NCBI GenBank assembly: GCA_964352535.1
Contig: CAYGSW010000087.1
Span: 1-21,036, forward strand
DNA length: 21,036 bases
Direction: 5' to 3'
Source of the DNA: Granulosicoccus sp964352535
Lineage (GTDB): Bacteria > Pseudomonadota > Gammaproteobacteria > Granulosicoccales > Granulosicoccaceae
Part shown: positions 1 through 7,534 of the stretch, in pieces
How positions within the stretch are numbered: position 1 is the stretch's first letter
Layout of the letters: each line of letters starts with the position of its first letter
Notes under the pieces: generated by a model
Told to the model about the DNA's origin: nothing
The model's database searches: none
The model's input: the letters and a program-made list of their open reading frames with translations, nothing else
Program-made: the position numbers and the translations under genes

Positions 1-221
1 CTGCGATCCAGCGCGATTTTCTGATCCCGCCAAAGGGTGAACATCCACAGGAAAACGGCAGCAAAAATGATGCGATACGCCGTGATAGCCACTGGCGAAA
101 AATCGGCCAGAGCAATTTCATTGCACAGGAATGTTGCCCCCCAGATGGCGGCGGCAGTGAACAGCCGAAGGTAATCGGTAAGTACCGGATCGCGTATGGC
201 CGGACCGTTAAGCTGTTGCAA
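1..221 (-). CDS. EamA/DMT-family membrane permease, N-terminal part (cut by window edge)
   Basis: Read on the minus strand, this frame is open from a stop just upstream and runs off the left edge after 73 codons. The peptide has a short polar N-terminus, then a first membrane segment with the motif AAAIWGATFLCNEIAL, then FSPVAITAYRIIFAAVFLWM and a basic loop. A WG-x-x-F first helix followed by a P-x-x-x-x-x-x-R second helix is typical of the first repeat of EamA (drug/metabolite transporter) proteins, which are inner-membrane exporters of about 10 helices. No ATG is available. The best start is TTG at 221-219, without a clear Shine-Dalgarno. It is divergent from the hexosaminidase gene across 76 bp. 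The transported substrate cannot be inferred. Confidence 0.68.
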   Translation of the reverse strand, partial: MQQLNGPAIRDPVLTDYLRLFTAAAIWGATFLCNEIALADFSPVAITAYRIIFAAVFLWMFTLWRDQKIALDR

Positions 222-297
222 GGTGGAGCGCTCAAGTCGTCAAAATTCATCGGTAGGCAGGCATAATGCCAGCTCTAACTGCTCGGTCATACCTCGG

Positions 298-3105
298 ATG
301 CAAAAACCAACAATTTTTACGGCCCTATCGCTGGTTCTGGCAACATGTCTGGTCAGCGCTTGCAGCTCATCGGATTCAGACCCGGCGGATCCGGGCACCA
401 CGACACCCACCGTGCCGGATACGAGCACACCAGCCGTCCCCCCTGATAGCAACATCGACGCCCTCAGTCATAGCGGCAAGCCGGTTGCCAGACTTGGCGT
501 GGATCCGACAACCACTGCACTGTTCGCCGCTGAAGGGCGTGACAAGGCAGCTGCATTGCCAGGCGATATTGGTCTGATCTACAGTGTGGTGGACAATCAG
601 GGCGGCGATATATTCCCCGGCAATGGTGGGCCGACATGTGCCTCACTGGGCGCACAATTCAACTCCTGCAGTGTCACCAATCTGCACATCAAAAACGCCA
701 GCGGCTCCTTGAACGATGGAAACTGGAAACTATATTTTCACAGTATCCGTCGTATCCTGCGTGTTGACAGCATCGAATTCAGCGTCTCGCATGTCAATGG
801 CGATCTTAACTATCTGGAACCTACTGCTGAGTTTGCAGGCTTCAACGGTGATGTAAAAAGCATTGCGCTGGTGACCGAATTCAATCATCTGATCGAGTCT
901 GACTTCATGCCGCGCTACTGGCTCGCACGCGATAACGGCGACGTGACGCTTATCGCCAATACGGACGATGACACTGACGAATCACGCTATACGACACCGA
1001 TCAGTGGCGACAATCAACGATCGTTTAATGGCGAACCCATTCCGTTGGCCAGTGCGGGTTCGCGCTTCACTAGAAACCTGCCGCTGCACAACATTCTGGA
1101 GACGTCTGAGTTCACAGCACAGATGATGCAATCGCGCATTATTCCACGCCCCCGATCGTTGGTGCCAGGCTCTGGCGGACTGAACATTTCAGGCGGCTTT
1201 TCATTTGCTGCAGCTGAACTCAGCGCTGGCAATATAGCCGCGTTGACAAGCCGGCAAGCAACATTCATGAACACGGCTAACGGCACACCGCTGAGCGCCA
1301 CCATTGATACCTCTCTGAACGATGACAGTTACCGGCTTGTTGTGGACGCTTCCGGCATTACACTCACGGGCGCTGACAGAAAAGCATTGTTTTACGGTGC
1401 GCAGTCCTTGCTGGGGCTGGTACAAATCGGTACAGGCACAATCCCATACGTCACGATTGATGACACACCTCGCTTTGCGTTCCGCGGCATGCATCTGGAT
1501 GTCGCGCGAAACTTTCAGAGCGTAGAATCCGTGAAGCAGTTGCTCGACCAAATGGCGGCCTACAAGCTCAACAAGCTGCACTTGCACCTAAGCGACGACG
1601 AAGGATGGCGCTTGCAGATTCCCTCTTTACCGGAGCTTACCAGTGTGGGCGCTGTGAGGAAGTTCCAGCTGGATTCCAGCGGTCGTGTGACGGAAGTTGC
1701 AGGGCTGATGCCTCAGCTGGGCTCTGGTCCTGCTAGTGACAACCAGGGCAGCGGTTTTTTCACCGCAGCCCAGTTTGTCGAATTGCTGCAATACGCAAAC
1801 GATCGCGAAATCAGCGTCATCCCTGAACTGGACATGCCCGCCCATGCACGCGCCGCGGTAGTAGCCATGCGAGCACGTGCCGTTAATCTGGGTGATGCCA
1901 ACGACGTGAATGTGCGCGTTGACGATCCCGCTGATACCTCCCGCTATCTTACGATCCAGCATTACGATGACGGTATCCTGAACCCTTGCGTTCCGGGTAC
2001 CTACAACTTCATCAACAGTGTGGTAACTGATGTGCAAGCCATGTACACACAAGCGGGCGCGCCTCTGGACGTCTGGCACATGGGCGGTGATGAAGCCAAT
2101 AACGTATTCACCGGTAGCGGGTTTCAAGCTGAAAACATTGATCGCAGCGCATGGGATTTCCCGTGGGAGCGATCCCCTGCGTGCAACGACTTCATTCAGA
2201 ACACGGCAACAGTCTCATCACGCGATGATTTGCAAACCTACTTTGTCAAAGAGGTGGCACAGATTGTCGCAAATGCTGGCATTCCTGCCCTGTATGCCTA
2301 CCAGGATATCTATGACAACCTGAACGCTTCAGAACTTGCAACTCAGCGTGCAGGTGTCGGGTACTGGGAGCCGATTACCTCGGGCAATGGCTACAACAAC
2401 ATCAATGGCTTTTCCAATCGCGGGTTTGAGACCGTTGTGGCTGTTCCTGATTTTCTCTACTTCGATTTTCCACAAGAGGTAGATCCGGAAGAGCGCGGCT
2501 ACTACTGGGCCACACGCTTCACTGATGCGCGCAAGGTATTCAGCTTCGCACCTGCCAATCTTCCACAAAACGCAGAGACATCCGTAAATCGGGAAGGCCG
2601 TGCATGGACAGCTACCGGCAGCGGCAGCAATCAGCGCCTGGCAGGTATGCAAGGTCAGTTGTGGGGCGAGACTGTCCGTACGGCAGAGCAAATGGAGTAC
2701 ATGCTCTACCCTCGCCTGATAGCACTGGCAGAGAGAGCCTGGCACAAGGCGTCGTGGGAACTTGACTATCAGGAGGGTCGAACATTCTCGGGCGATACGG
2801 CTCTTGTTGACAAAAATATGCTCAACGAAGACTACCTGAGCTTTGCTCAGGCTCTTGCACAGAAAGAGCTACCAAAACTTGATGCAGCCGGCATTCGATA
2901 CCGGATTCCTGTACCGGGTGCCAGTGATCAAGGTGGGTTATTGGTGATGAATTCTCAAATTCCGGGATTACCGCTGGAATACAGCACGGATGGTGTCAAC
3001 TTCAATACGTTTACAACAGGCTTGTCTGCCAGTGGTGTAGTAGCCATTCGTGCGCGTTCTGCTGATGGCAGGCGCGCCGGACGCGTCGACAGTTTTGTAG
3101 ACTAG
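298..3105 (+). CDS. GH20 beta-N-acetylhexosaminidase (chitobiase type), predicted outer-membrane lipoprotein
   Basis: The enzyme is predicted to release N-acetylglucosamine from chitobiose and related oligosaccharides. The frame is open further upstream, but ATG 298 is chosen because it starts a lipoprotein signal (MQKPTIFTALSLVLATCLVSAC) with lipobox VSAC and Cys22. Ser at +2 favours the outer membrane. A Thr/Pro/Asp-rich linker follows (about 25-50), then a chitobiase N-terminal carbohydrate-binding domain (about 75-225), a GH20b domain (about 270-390) and the TIM barrel from about residue 392 (FRGMHLDVARNF). The catalytic pair is Asp598-Glu599 in HMGGDEANN. A C-terminal beta domain (about 850-935) matches the chitobiase C-terminal domain. 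At 935 codons it is close to the usual length of this subtype. No Shine-Dalgarno is obvious. No chitinase or GlcNAc catabolic gene is nearby. Confidence 0.93.
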   Translation: MQKPTIFTALSLVLATCLVSACSSSDSDPADPGTTTPTVPDTSTPAVPPDSNIDALSHSGKPVARLGVDPTTTALFAAEGRDKAAALPGDIGLIYSVVDNQGGDIFPGNGGPTCASLGAQFNSCSVTNLHIKNASGSLNDGNWKLYFHSIRRILRVDSIEFSVSHVNGDLNYLEPTAEFAGFNGDVKSIALVTEFNHLIESDFMPRYWLARDNGDVTLIANTDDDTDESRYTTPISGDNQRSFNGEPIPLASAGSRFTRNLPLHNILETSEFTAQMMQSRIIPRPRSLVPGSGGLNISGGFSFAAAELSAGNIAALTSRQATFMNTANGTPLSATIDTSLNDDSYRLVVDASGITLTGADRKALFYGAQSLLGLVQIGTGTIPYVTIDDTPRFAFRGMHLDVARNFQSVESVKQLLDQMAAYKLNKLHLHLSDDEGWRLQIPSLPELTSVGAVRKFQLDSSGRVTEVAGLMPQLGSGPASDNQGSGFFTAAQFVELLQYANDREISVIPELDMPAHARAAVVAMRARAVNLGDANDVNVRVDDPADTSRYLTIQHYDDGILNPCVPGTYNFINSVVTDVQAMYTQAGAPLDVWHMGGDEANNVFTGSGFQAENIDRSAWDFPWERSPACNDFIQNTATVSSRDDLQTYFVKEVAQIVANAGIPALYAYQDIYDNLNASELATQRAGVGYWEPITSGNGYNNINGFSNRGFETVVAVPDFLYFDFPQEVDPEERGYYWATRFTDARKVFSFAPANLPQNAETSVNREGRAWTATGSGSNQRLAGMQGQLWGETVRTAEQMEYMLYPRLIALAERAWHKASWELDYQEGRTFSGDTALVDKNMLNEDYLSFAQALAQKELPKLDAAGIRYRIPVPGASDQGGLLVMNSQIPGLPLEYSTDGVNFNTFTTGLSASGVVAIRARSADGRRAGRVDSFVD

Positions 3106-3209
3106 GGGATAAACAGGCGGCACAAGATAATCTGGACAAGCTTGAGACACTGTGTCCAGACGGGTGCGAAAAGTTTGACGAATTGATGAGCGCTTTTGCC
3201 GCCCAGTAG
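3066..3209 (+). pseudogene. orphan C-terminal-like reading frame, possible remnant of a lost gene
   Basis: A frame open from 3066 overlaps the 3' end of the hexosaminidase gene in another phase and ends at TAG 3207-3209. Its last 30 or so codons read like real protein: DKQAAQDNLDKLETL, then CPDGC, then EKFDELMSAFAAQ and stop. There is no ATG, GTG or TTG that could start it before the last codons, so it cannot be a complete gene. The acidic helix with a Cys-x3-Cys-Glu motif near the very end recalls the tails of some proteobacterial tetratricopeptide-repeat proteins; this is from memory and weak. It may be the end of a gene whose front was lost when the hexosaminidase gene arrived, or a chance open frame. 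Confidence 0.3.
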
Positions 3210-3496
3210 TCAGTAGTCAGCACCTTTCAGCTTTCCAACTCGAGCACGATGCCCAACGCGTTGAAAACGGGTGCCGCAGTTAACAATTAATAACAGACTG
3301 GACGTGACTAAGGCCACAACGTTGTGTGCTTTTAACCAGCAAGCCCACCAAAAATCCACCTCACTCACAAACCTGCCTGAACGCAGATTAAAGAACGGCT
3401 GATGTACCCGATACATGGTGTGATGGCTGCATAGCGACAACTCTCAAAGTTGGCGTTAATTCACCACATAAAAACAATAATAAAGTGAGTGAGTCC
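3106..3496. other. 391-bp spacer between hexosaminidase and astacin genes
   Basis: Apart from the orphan reading frame at its left end, no complete gene is visible here. It holds a short repeat (cagtagtcagtagtcag near 3204), a perfect 10-bp palindrome CAACGCGTTG at 3254-3263, a 12-bp palindrome listed separately, and A/T-rich sequence just before the protease gene. TTGGCG at 3450 and AACAAT at 3473 lie 17 nt apart and could form a weak sigma-70 promoter, but both boxes fit poorly. No terminator with a U-run follows the hexosaminidase. Confidence 0.5.
3315..3326. promoter_or_regulatory. perfect 12-bp palindrome, possible LacI-type operator
   Basis: CACAACGTTGTG is a perfect dyad with a central CG and an AACGTT core, the general form of LacI/PurR-family operators. 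It lies about 170 bp upstream of the astacin gene. AACGTT cores also occur upstream of the sugar-binding-protein gene. No LacI-family regulator is in the window, so the role is a guess. Confidence 0.22.
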
Positions 3497-4951
3497 ATGA
3501 GTATTGCCCTTGTCGATGCGGGCGCGCGTCTAGTACTAGTCCGCCTGTCGTACCTCGTGCTGATCAGCCTGGTAAGTTGTGCCAGAGCTGATCCGCCCGA
3601 GGCTTTTGTTGCAGATCCAGAACTCAAAGACGATTATATCGATAGCTTTCCCTCTTCCGGATCATCGCTGGGGTTTGACTACGAAATCATTCAAGGCCAA
3701 GCGATCCTCGAAGGTGACATTCTGCTTGGAATGGTAGATTTCGAGGGCCGACTGATCAATCGTCTACAAGCACGCGGTGTGGGCAAAAGCGATGCGTTTA
3801 ACCGCTGGCCAGACGGTATTGTCCCGTATATAAGCCCGGTTAATAGCTCGGCCATACAGCAAGAGAGTGTTGAAAAAGCCATCGAACACTGGATGGAAAA
3901 CACGACACTCACCTTCGTCGAAGTCACGGACGAGAACAGGAACGAGTATTCCGAATTTATTCAGTTCATCGACTCGCGTAGCTGCGCATCGTATGTGGGA
4001 ATGATCGGGGGTCCGCAAAGCATCTTTATCTCTGATGCCTGCTCTGTCGGAAGCGTTATTCACGAGATCGGTCATGCCGTTGGACTTTTTCACGAGCATA
4101 CTCGTCCCGATCGAGACAACTTTGTTCAGATAGACTGGAACGAAATCGTAGATGGCAAGGACATTAACTTTAATCGCCAGACTGCCAATGTCGCCAACTA
4201 TAGCGAGTACGACTACGGTTCAATCATGCACTACGGGGACAAGTTTTTCAGCAGGACCGGCAGACCCACCATTATAGTTCCAGAGGGAATTTCTGTTGGT
4301 CAGCGGGAAGGGTTGAGCCCTCTGGATATCCAGTCAGTCAATGCGATGTATGAAACCGATTTGTCGCTTGGCACACCTGATACCGTTGAGACAGCAGCAG
4401 GACTGGAAATCAATTTGACCACCTACAATATCGGCTCCCTGGGCGCTCATCAGATTCAGCTGCTCCTTCAACTTGGCGATGATTCTGAGTGGAAAGGGGT
4501 CTCACGCGATAGCGGATGGGATTGCCTGAACTACGGCTCTGAACTCAAATGTACACGCGACACACTGCGAGAGCAGAGCGAATCACGATTCACCGTACTA
4601 GCTGATCGTAATTCAGCCAGTATCGACGATTTACGTATCCGCTTATTATCCAGAACACAAGATTCCAACCCGGAAAATAATGCCTTCAACGATGCCGAGA
4701 ATGCATGGGAGTCCATCGATATCGATCTAACCTCAGCAGAAGATGAGGGCTCCTCAAGTGAGTCAATCGATTCTATCAACGAATCAGAAACCCTGAGCAG
4801 CCCGCCTCCATTATCTGCAGCAAACGAGTCACAGGCACGAGATGATGATGCTGTAGCTCAGGCCGCCGCAGGGCAACTGGGCAGTGGGATACTGGTGTTA
4901 CTGGCAAGTATTCTGGGCCTGCGTCGCCGGGTTTCACGACGACGCATCTAG
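3497..4951 (+). CDS. secreted astacin-like (M12A) zinc metalloprotease with DUF11-like domain and C-terminal sorting-type tail
   Basis: This is a predicted exported zinc endopeptidase. The frame also allows GTG 3485, but ATG 3497 is preferred because the purine-rich AAAGTGAGTGAG lies before it. The N-terminus is hydrophobic and ends LVSCARAD; cleavage could be lipoprotein type at Cys28 or signal-peptidase I type after ARA. LEGD (71-74) may be the FxGD-like prodomain switch. The catalytic domain starts near residue 93 and carries HEIGHAVGLFHEHTRPDRD (189-207) and the Met-turn SIMHY (242-246), whose Tyr is the usual extra zinc ligand. Residues about 290-410 resemble a DUF11/CARDB beta-sandwich with SGWDC and LKCTRDTL. 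A Ser/Asp/Glu-rich linker (about 412-450) leads to LGSGILVLLASILGLRRR, a hydrophobic stretch plus arginines at the extreme C-terminus. The stop overlaps the convergent cupin gene by 18 nt. Confidence 0.9.
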   Translation: MSIALVDAGARLVLVRLSYLVLISLVSCARADPPEAFVADPELKDDYIDSFPSSGSSLGFDYEIIQGQAILEGDILLGMVDFEGRLINRLQARGVGKSDAFNRWPDGIVPYISPVNSSAIQQESVEKAIEHWMENTTLTFVEVTDENRNEYSEFIQFIDSRSCASYVGMIGGPQSIFISDACSVGSVIHEIGHAVGLFHEHTRPDRDNFVQIDWNEIVDGKDINFNRQTANVANYSEYDYGSIMHYGDKFFSRTGRPTIIVPEGISVGQREGLSPLDIQSVNAMYETDLSLGTPDTVETAAGLEINLTTYNIGSLGAHQIQLLLQLGDDSEWKGVSRDSGWDCLNYGSELKCTRDTLREQSESRFTVLADRNSASIDDLRIRLLSRTQDSNPENNAFNDAENAWESIDIDLTSAEDEGSSSESIDSINESETLSSPPPLSAANESQARDDDAVAQAAAGQLGSGILVLLASILGLRRRVSRRRI

Positions 4952-5488
4952 AGAATCACGAAAGTCATTCCAGCCGCCATCAACGGACGATGGCGCATCC
5001 AGCCACTGTTGCAGCACATCCCCGGTGGCAGGATCACGATTCGGGATCGGTAGCATCATGATGCGTTTGACCGCGGCACGATAGTCCTCTTCACTCAGAA
5101 AGGCTTCCTGAATATTGTCCCAATCATGACCATCGGGATAGCCGCCAACCACCATGACATTATCAGAGTGACCCACCATTTCGTGACTGACGCCTGCAGG
5201 CATTACAAGAATGTCGCCAGCCTCAAGCCTCACACGCTCGCCGCCTTCACCGAACAGCGCCAGGTCCATCCATCCAACAGCGCAGCCCAGAGTTTCATGG
5301 GTTGTGGAATGAAAATGTGCGTACTCGTAAATGCCGGTGTAAAACCAGTTATTTAACCAACCGTTTTTGATGAAGCGTGCCTTTACAGCATCTCTACCAC
5401 CACCAGCCACCGCATTGCGGTGAATCAAAACAGGGAAACGACTATTAGGAAGTCGGTGCTTTGGACCACACTGATAGGATTCTGTCAC
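4934..5488 (-). CDS. YjlB-like cupin-domain protein
   Basis: This 184-residue protein is a single cupin related, by recognition of its motifs, to the YjlB family, whose biochemical activity is not firmly known. The first cupin motif region is GIYEYAHFHSTTHETLG, with candidate metal ligands His58, His60, His64 and Glu65. The second is AGDILVMPAGVSHEM with His102, followed by VVGGYPDGHDWD, a pattern typical of this family. The start is GTG 5488 with AGAGG about 12 nt upstream; no in-frame ATG precedes it. It is the last gene of the sugar-transport operon, 86 bp after the lactonase gene, so a role as a sugar or sugar-acid isomerase, epimerase or binding protein is plausible but unproved. Its 3' end runs into the protease gene on the other strand. 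Confidence 0.85.
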   Translation of the reverse strand: MTESYQCGPKHRLPNSRFPVLIHRNAVAGGGRDAVKARFIKNGWLNNWFYTGIYEYAHFHSTTHETLGCAVGWMDLALFGEGGERVRLEAGDILVMPAGVSHEMVGHSDNVMVVGGYPDGHDWDNIQEAFLSEEDYRAAVKRIMMLPIPNRDPATGDVLQQWLDAPSSVDGGWNDFRDSLDASS

Positions 5489-5574
5489 TGCGAGTTCAAC
5501 CTCTATTGATGTGTTATCGAGACAATGTCCAGTGGTTGTCTACCAAACACCTCGCACAGTTTCTGCAAGCGCTG

Positions 5575-6492
5575 TTAGCCAGGACGAGGCGTGGCTTGGG
5601 TATTGAGATAGACAGCATGCAGCGATCGGGTAGCACAGATAAAAAGCCTGTTGCGTTTTATGCCACCAAATTCCACGTTGGCCACTGTCTCATCGGTGAG
5701 GATCTTGCCAATCAATTCTCCCTGCGGGGTATAGCAATGCACACCGTCGCCTGCCGAGGTCCAGATGTTGCCATCAATATCCACACGAAAACCATCGAAC
5801 AATCCGTTGGTGCTCGTGGCGAACATTCGATCACCGCTTAGCGTATTGTCAGCAACTACATTAAACATGCGGATGTGTTGAGGACCGCCTTCCACATGTG
5901 TAGCCCCCGTGTCAGCGATGTACAGCAGCGACTCATCCGGTGAAAACGCCAGGCCGTTGGGTTTTACGAAATCGGTAGCAACTGCCACGACATCGAGAGT
6001 GTCCGGATCAATTCGATACACATGGGACGCATCGATTTCACTGTTTGCCTTATCACCTTCGTAGTGACCGTCTATGCCATACGTGGGGTCAGTAAACCAG
6101 ATGGAACCATCAGATTTGACCACAACATCATTAGGGGAATTAAGACGCTTGCCCTGATAGTGTGACGCTAATGTGGTTACGCTGCCATCAACCTCGACAC
6201 GACTCACTTGTCGGCCCTGATGTTCGCAGGATACCAGCCGCCCTTCCCTGTCCAGTGTATGCCCATTGTGAAAGCGGCATGGACTCTGGAAAACAGAGAC
6301 TGACTCATCCGTTTCGTCATAACGCAGCACACGATCATTGGGAATGTCCGACCAGAGCAAATACTTGCCCGCCGGAAAGTACACTGGACCCTCTGCCCAG
6401 CGTGTGCCGGTATAGAGCGTTTCCATGTGTACATTAGGCAACACATAGCGCTTGAAACGTGGATCGATGATCTGAAAATTATCACTGAGCAC
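5575..6492 (-). CDS. SMP-30/gluconolactonase/LRE-family lactonase
   Basis: This is a predicted cytoplasmic six-bladed beta-propeller hydrolase opening a sugar lactone. No signal peptide is seen. The frame extends upstream to 6534, but GTG 6492 is chosen because a perfect AGGAGG lies 9 nt before it and the longer form would overlap the permease gene. The 305-residue product has the family metal and substrate residues in context: Glu34 in RWAEGPVYF, Asn121 in LNSPNDVVV, Asn179 in KPNGLAFS and Asp233 in LFDGFRVD. SIWFTDPTYGI and LLYIADTG are further family signatures. Length fits the family (about 290-310). It sits between the transporter genes and the cupin gene, which points to catabolism of the imported sugar through a lactone. 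The exact substrate is unknown. Confidence 0.92.
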   Translation of the reverse strand: MLSDNFQIIDPRFKRYVLPNVHMETLYTGTRWAEGPVYFPAGKYLLWSDIPNDRVLRYDETDESVSVFQSPCRFHNGHTLDREGRLVSCEHQGRQVSRVEVDGSVTTLASHYQGKRLNSPNDVVVKSDGSIWFTDPTYGIDGHYEGDKANSEIDASHVYRIDPDTLDVVAVATDFVKPNGLAFSPDESLLYIADTGATHVEGGPQHIRMFNVVADNTLSGDRMFATSTNGLFDGFRVDIDGNIWTSAGDGVHCYTPQGELIGKILTDETVANVEFGGIKRNRLFICATRSLHAVYLNTQATPRPG

Positions 6493-6501
6493 TTGTTTAA
6501 C

Positions 6502-6507
6502 CCTCCT
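6502..6507 (-). promoter_or_regulatory. consensus ribosome binding site overlapping the upstream stop codon
   Basis: On the minus strand the sequence TAGGAGG combines the TAG stop of the second permease gene with a perfect AGGAGG. The spacing to GTG 6492 is 9 nt. This fixes the lactonase start and suggests translational coupling between permease and lactonase. Confidence 0.8.
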
Positions 6508-7474
6508 ATTGTGTGACCTTATGGCCTCGTCCATAGACCAGAAGCATCAGAATGATAACGCTGCCATAGATGATCTGCCGGCCAGACTCAGGCATTTGCA
6601 TGATGGACAGAACCGAGTTGAGCAATACAATGAGAATCACGCCGAGCAATGTACCAACATAGCGACCACGGCCGCCCAGAATATGGGTACCACCGATGAC
6701 AACAGCGGCGATAGCGGGCAATAAATACGTATCGCCCATGCCTTGATAGGCTTTGGTTGAGTATCCTGCCAACAAAGTTCCAGCCAGTCCGGACAACATG
6801 CCACACAAGCCGAAGGCAATAACGATGACCTTGCGTGAAGGCACACCCGAAAGATAGGCCGCGGCTTCTCGATTACCCACGGCGTAGATATAGCGTCCGA
6901 AAAACGAACGAGTCAGCAGCAATACAATAGCTACCGACACTAGCGCCCAGACGATCAAGGCAACCGGAATACCCGCAATCTTGTTGACTGCCAGATACTG
7001 CATGAGCGGTGTAGCGGCCGTTTGCGGGGCAAACCCACCCGTGTGCGCCACCATCAATCCTCGTAATACAGCATTGACCCCAAGTGTGAAAATCATACTG
7101 GGAATACGTAAAAACGCCACCCCAAACCCGTTGACAAGCCCCACCAAAAGCCCTACGGCAAGGCCCACTGGTATGGCCATTGGCCCACCAATGGTTGTGG
7201 CCATCATGGCGGCAGCGGCAATGGTCCATGGCACAGACAAATCAATGTGACCCAGTAGAATCACCAGCATCATGCCTGCAGCAACAACGCCTAGAAATGC
7301 CCCCACTTGCAATTGTTGCAATAAATAAGTAGGTGATAACAACGTAGCCGTGCCTTGCGTTTGTAAGGTGTAGGCCGTACCTACCGCTAGAATCAGGACA
7401 ACAAACCCTGCTGCAAACACAATGGGTTTATCGTCATCTGACAATGTGAACCTGCCTTGTTTGCTTGTGGTCAT
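6506..7474 (-). CDS. RbsC-type sugar ABC transporter permease (second of two)
   Basis: This is an inner-membrane permease of the ribose/xylose/arabinose/galactoside importer family (BPD_transp_2). ATG 7474 gives 322 residues: a short polar N-terminus, the first helix (IVFAAGFVVLILAVGTAY) and about nine more hydrophobic segments. Family marks are GHIDLSVPWTIAAAA in the first half, GRYIYAVGNREAAAYLSG (the ATPase-coupling region) and IAAVVIGGTHILGGRGR near the end. No good Shine-Dalgarno precedes ATG 7474; an in-frame GTG at 7531, just after the previous stop, would add 19 residues that look less natural. The gap to the first permease is 60 nt. With two different permeases present, the translocation pore is probably a heterodimer. 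Confidence 0.92.
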   Translation of the reverse strand: MTTSKQGRFTLSDDDKPIVFAAGFVVLILAVGTAYTLQTQGTATLLSPTYLLQQLQVGAFLGVVAAGMMLVILLGHIDLSVPWTIAAAAMMATTIGGPMAIPVGLAVGLLVGLVNGFGVAFLRIPSMIFTLGVNAVLRGLMVAHTGGFAPQTAATPLMQYLAVNKIAGIPVALIVWALVSVAIVLLLTRSFFGRYIYAVGNREAAAYLSGVPSRKVIVIAFGLCGMLSGLAGTLLAGYSTKAYQGMGDTYLLPAIAAVVIGGTHILGGRGRYVGTLLGVILIVLLNSVLSIMQMPESGRQIIYGSVIILMLLVYGRGHKVTQ

Positions 7475-7534
7475 GCGCAATACGAGCCGGGTTGTAATAA
7501 AAAGATAGCCACTATGGACATAGGCAAACACATA

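Noticed and set aside
3132..3159. Inverted repeat CTGGACA / TGTCCAG as a terminator after the hexosaminidase gene
   Set aside because: The stem is 7 bp with a 14-nt loop and no U-run follows; chance is a sufficient explanation.
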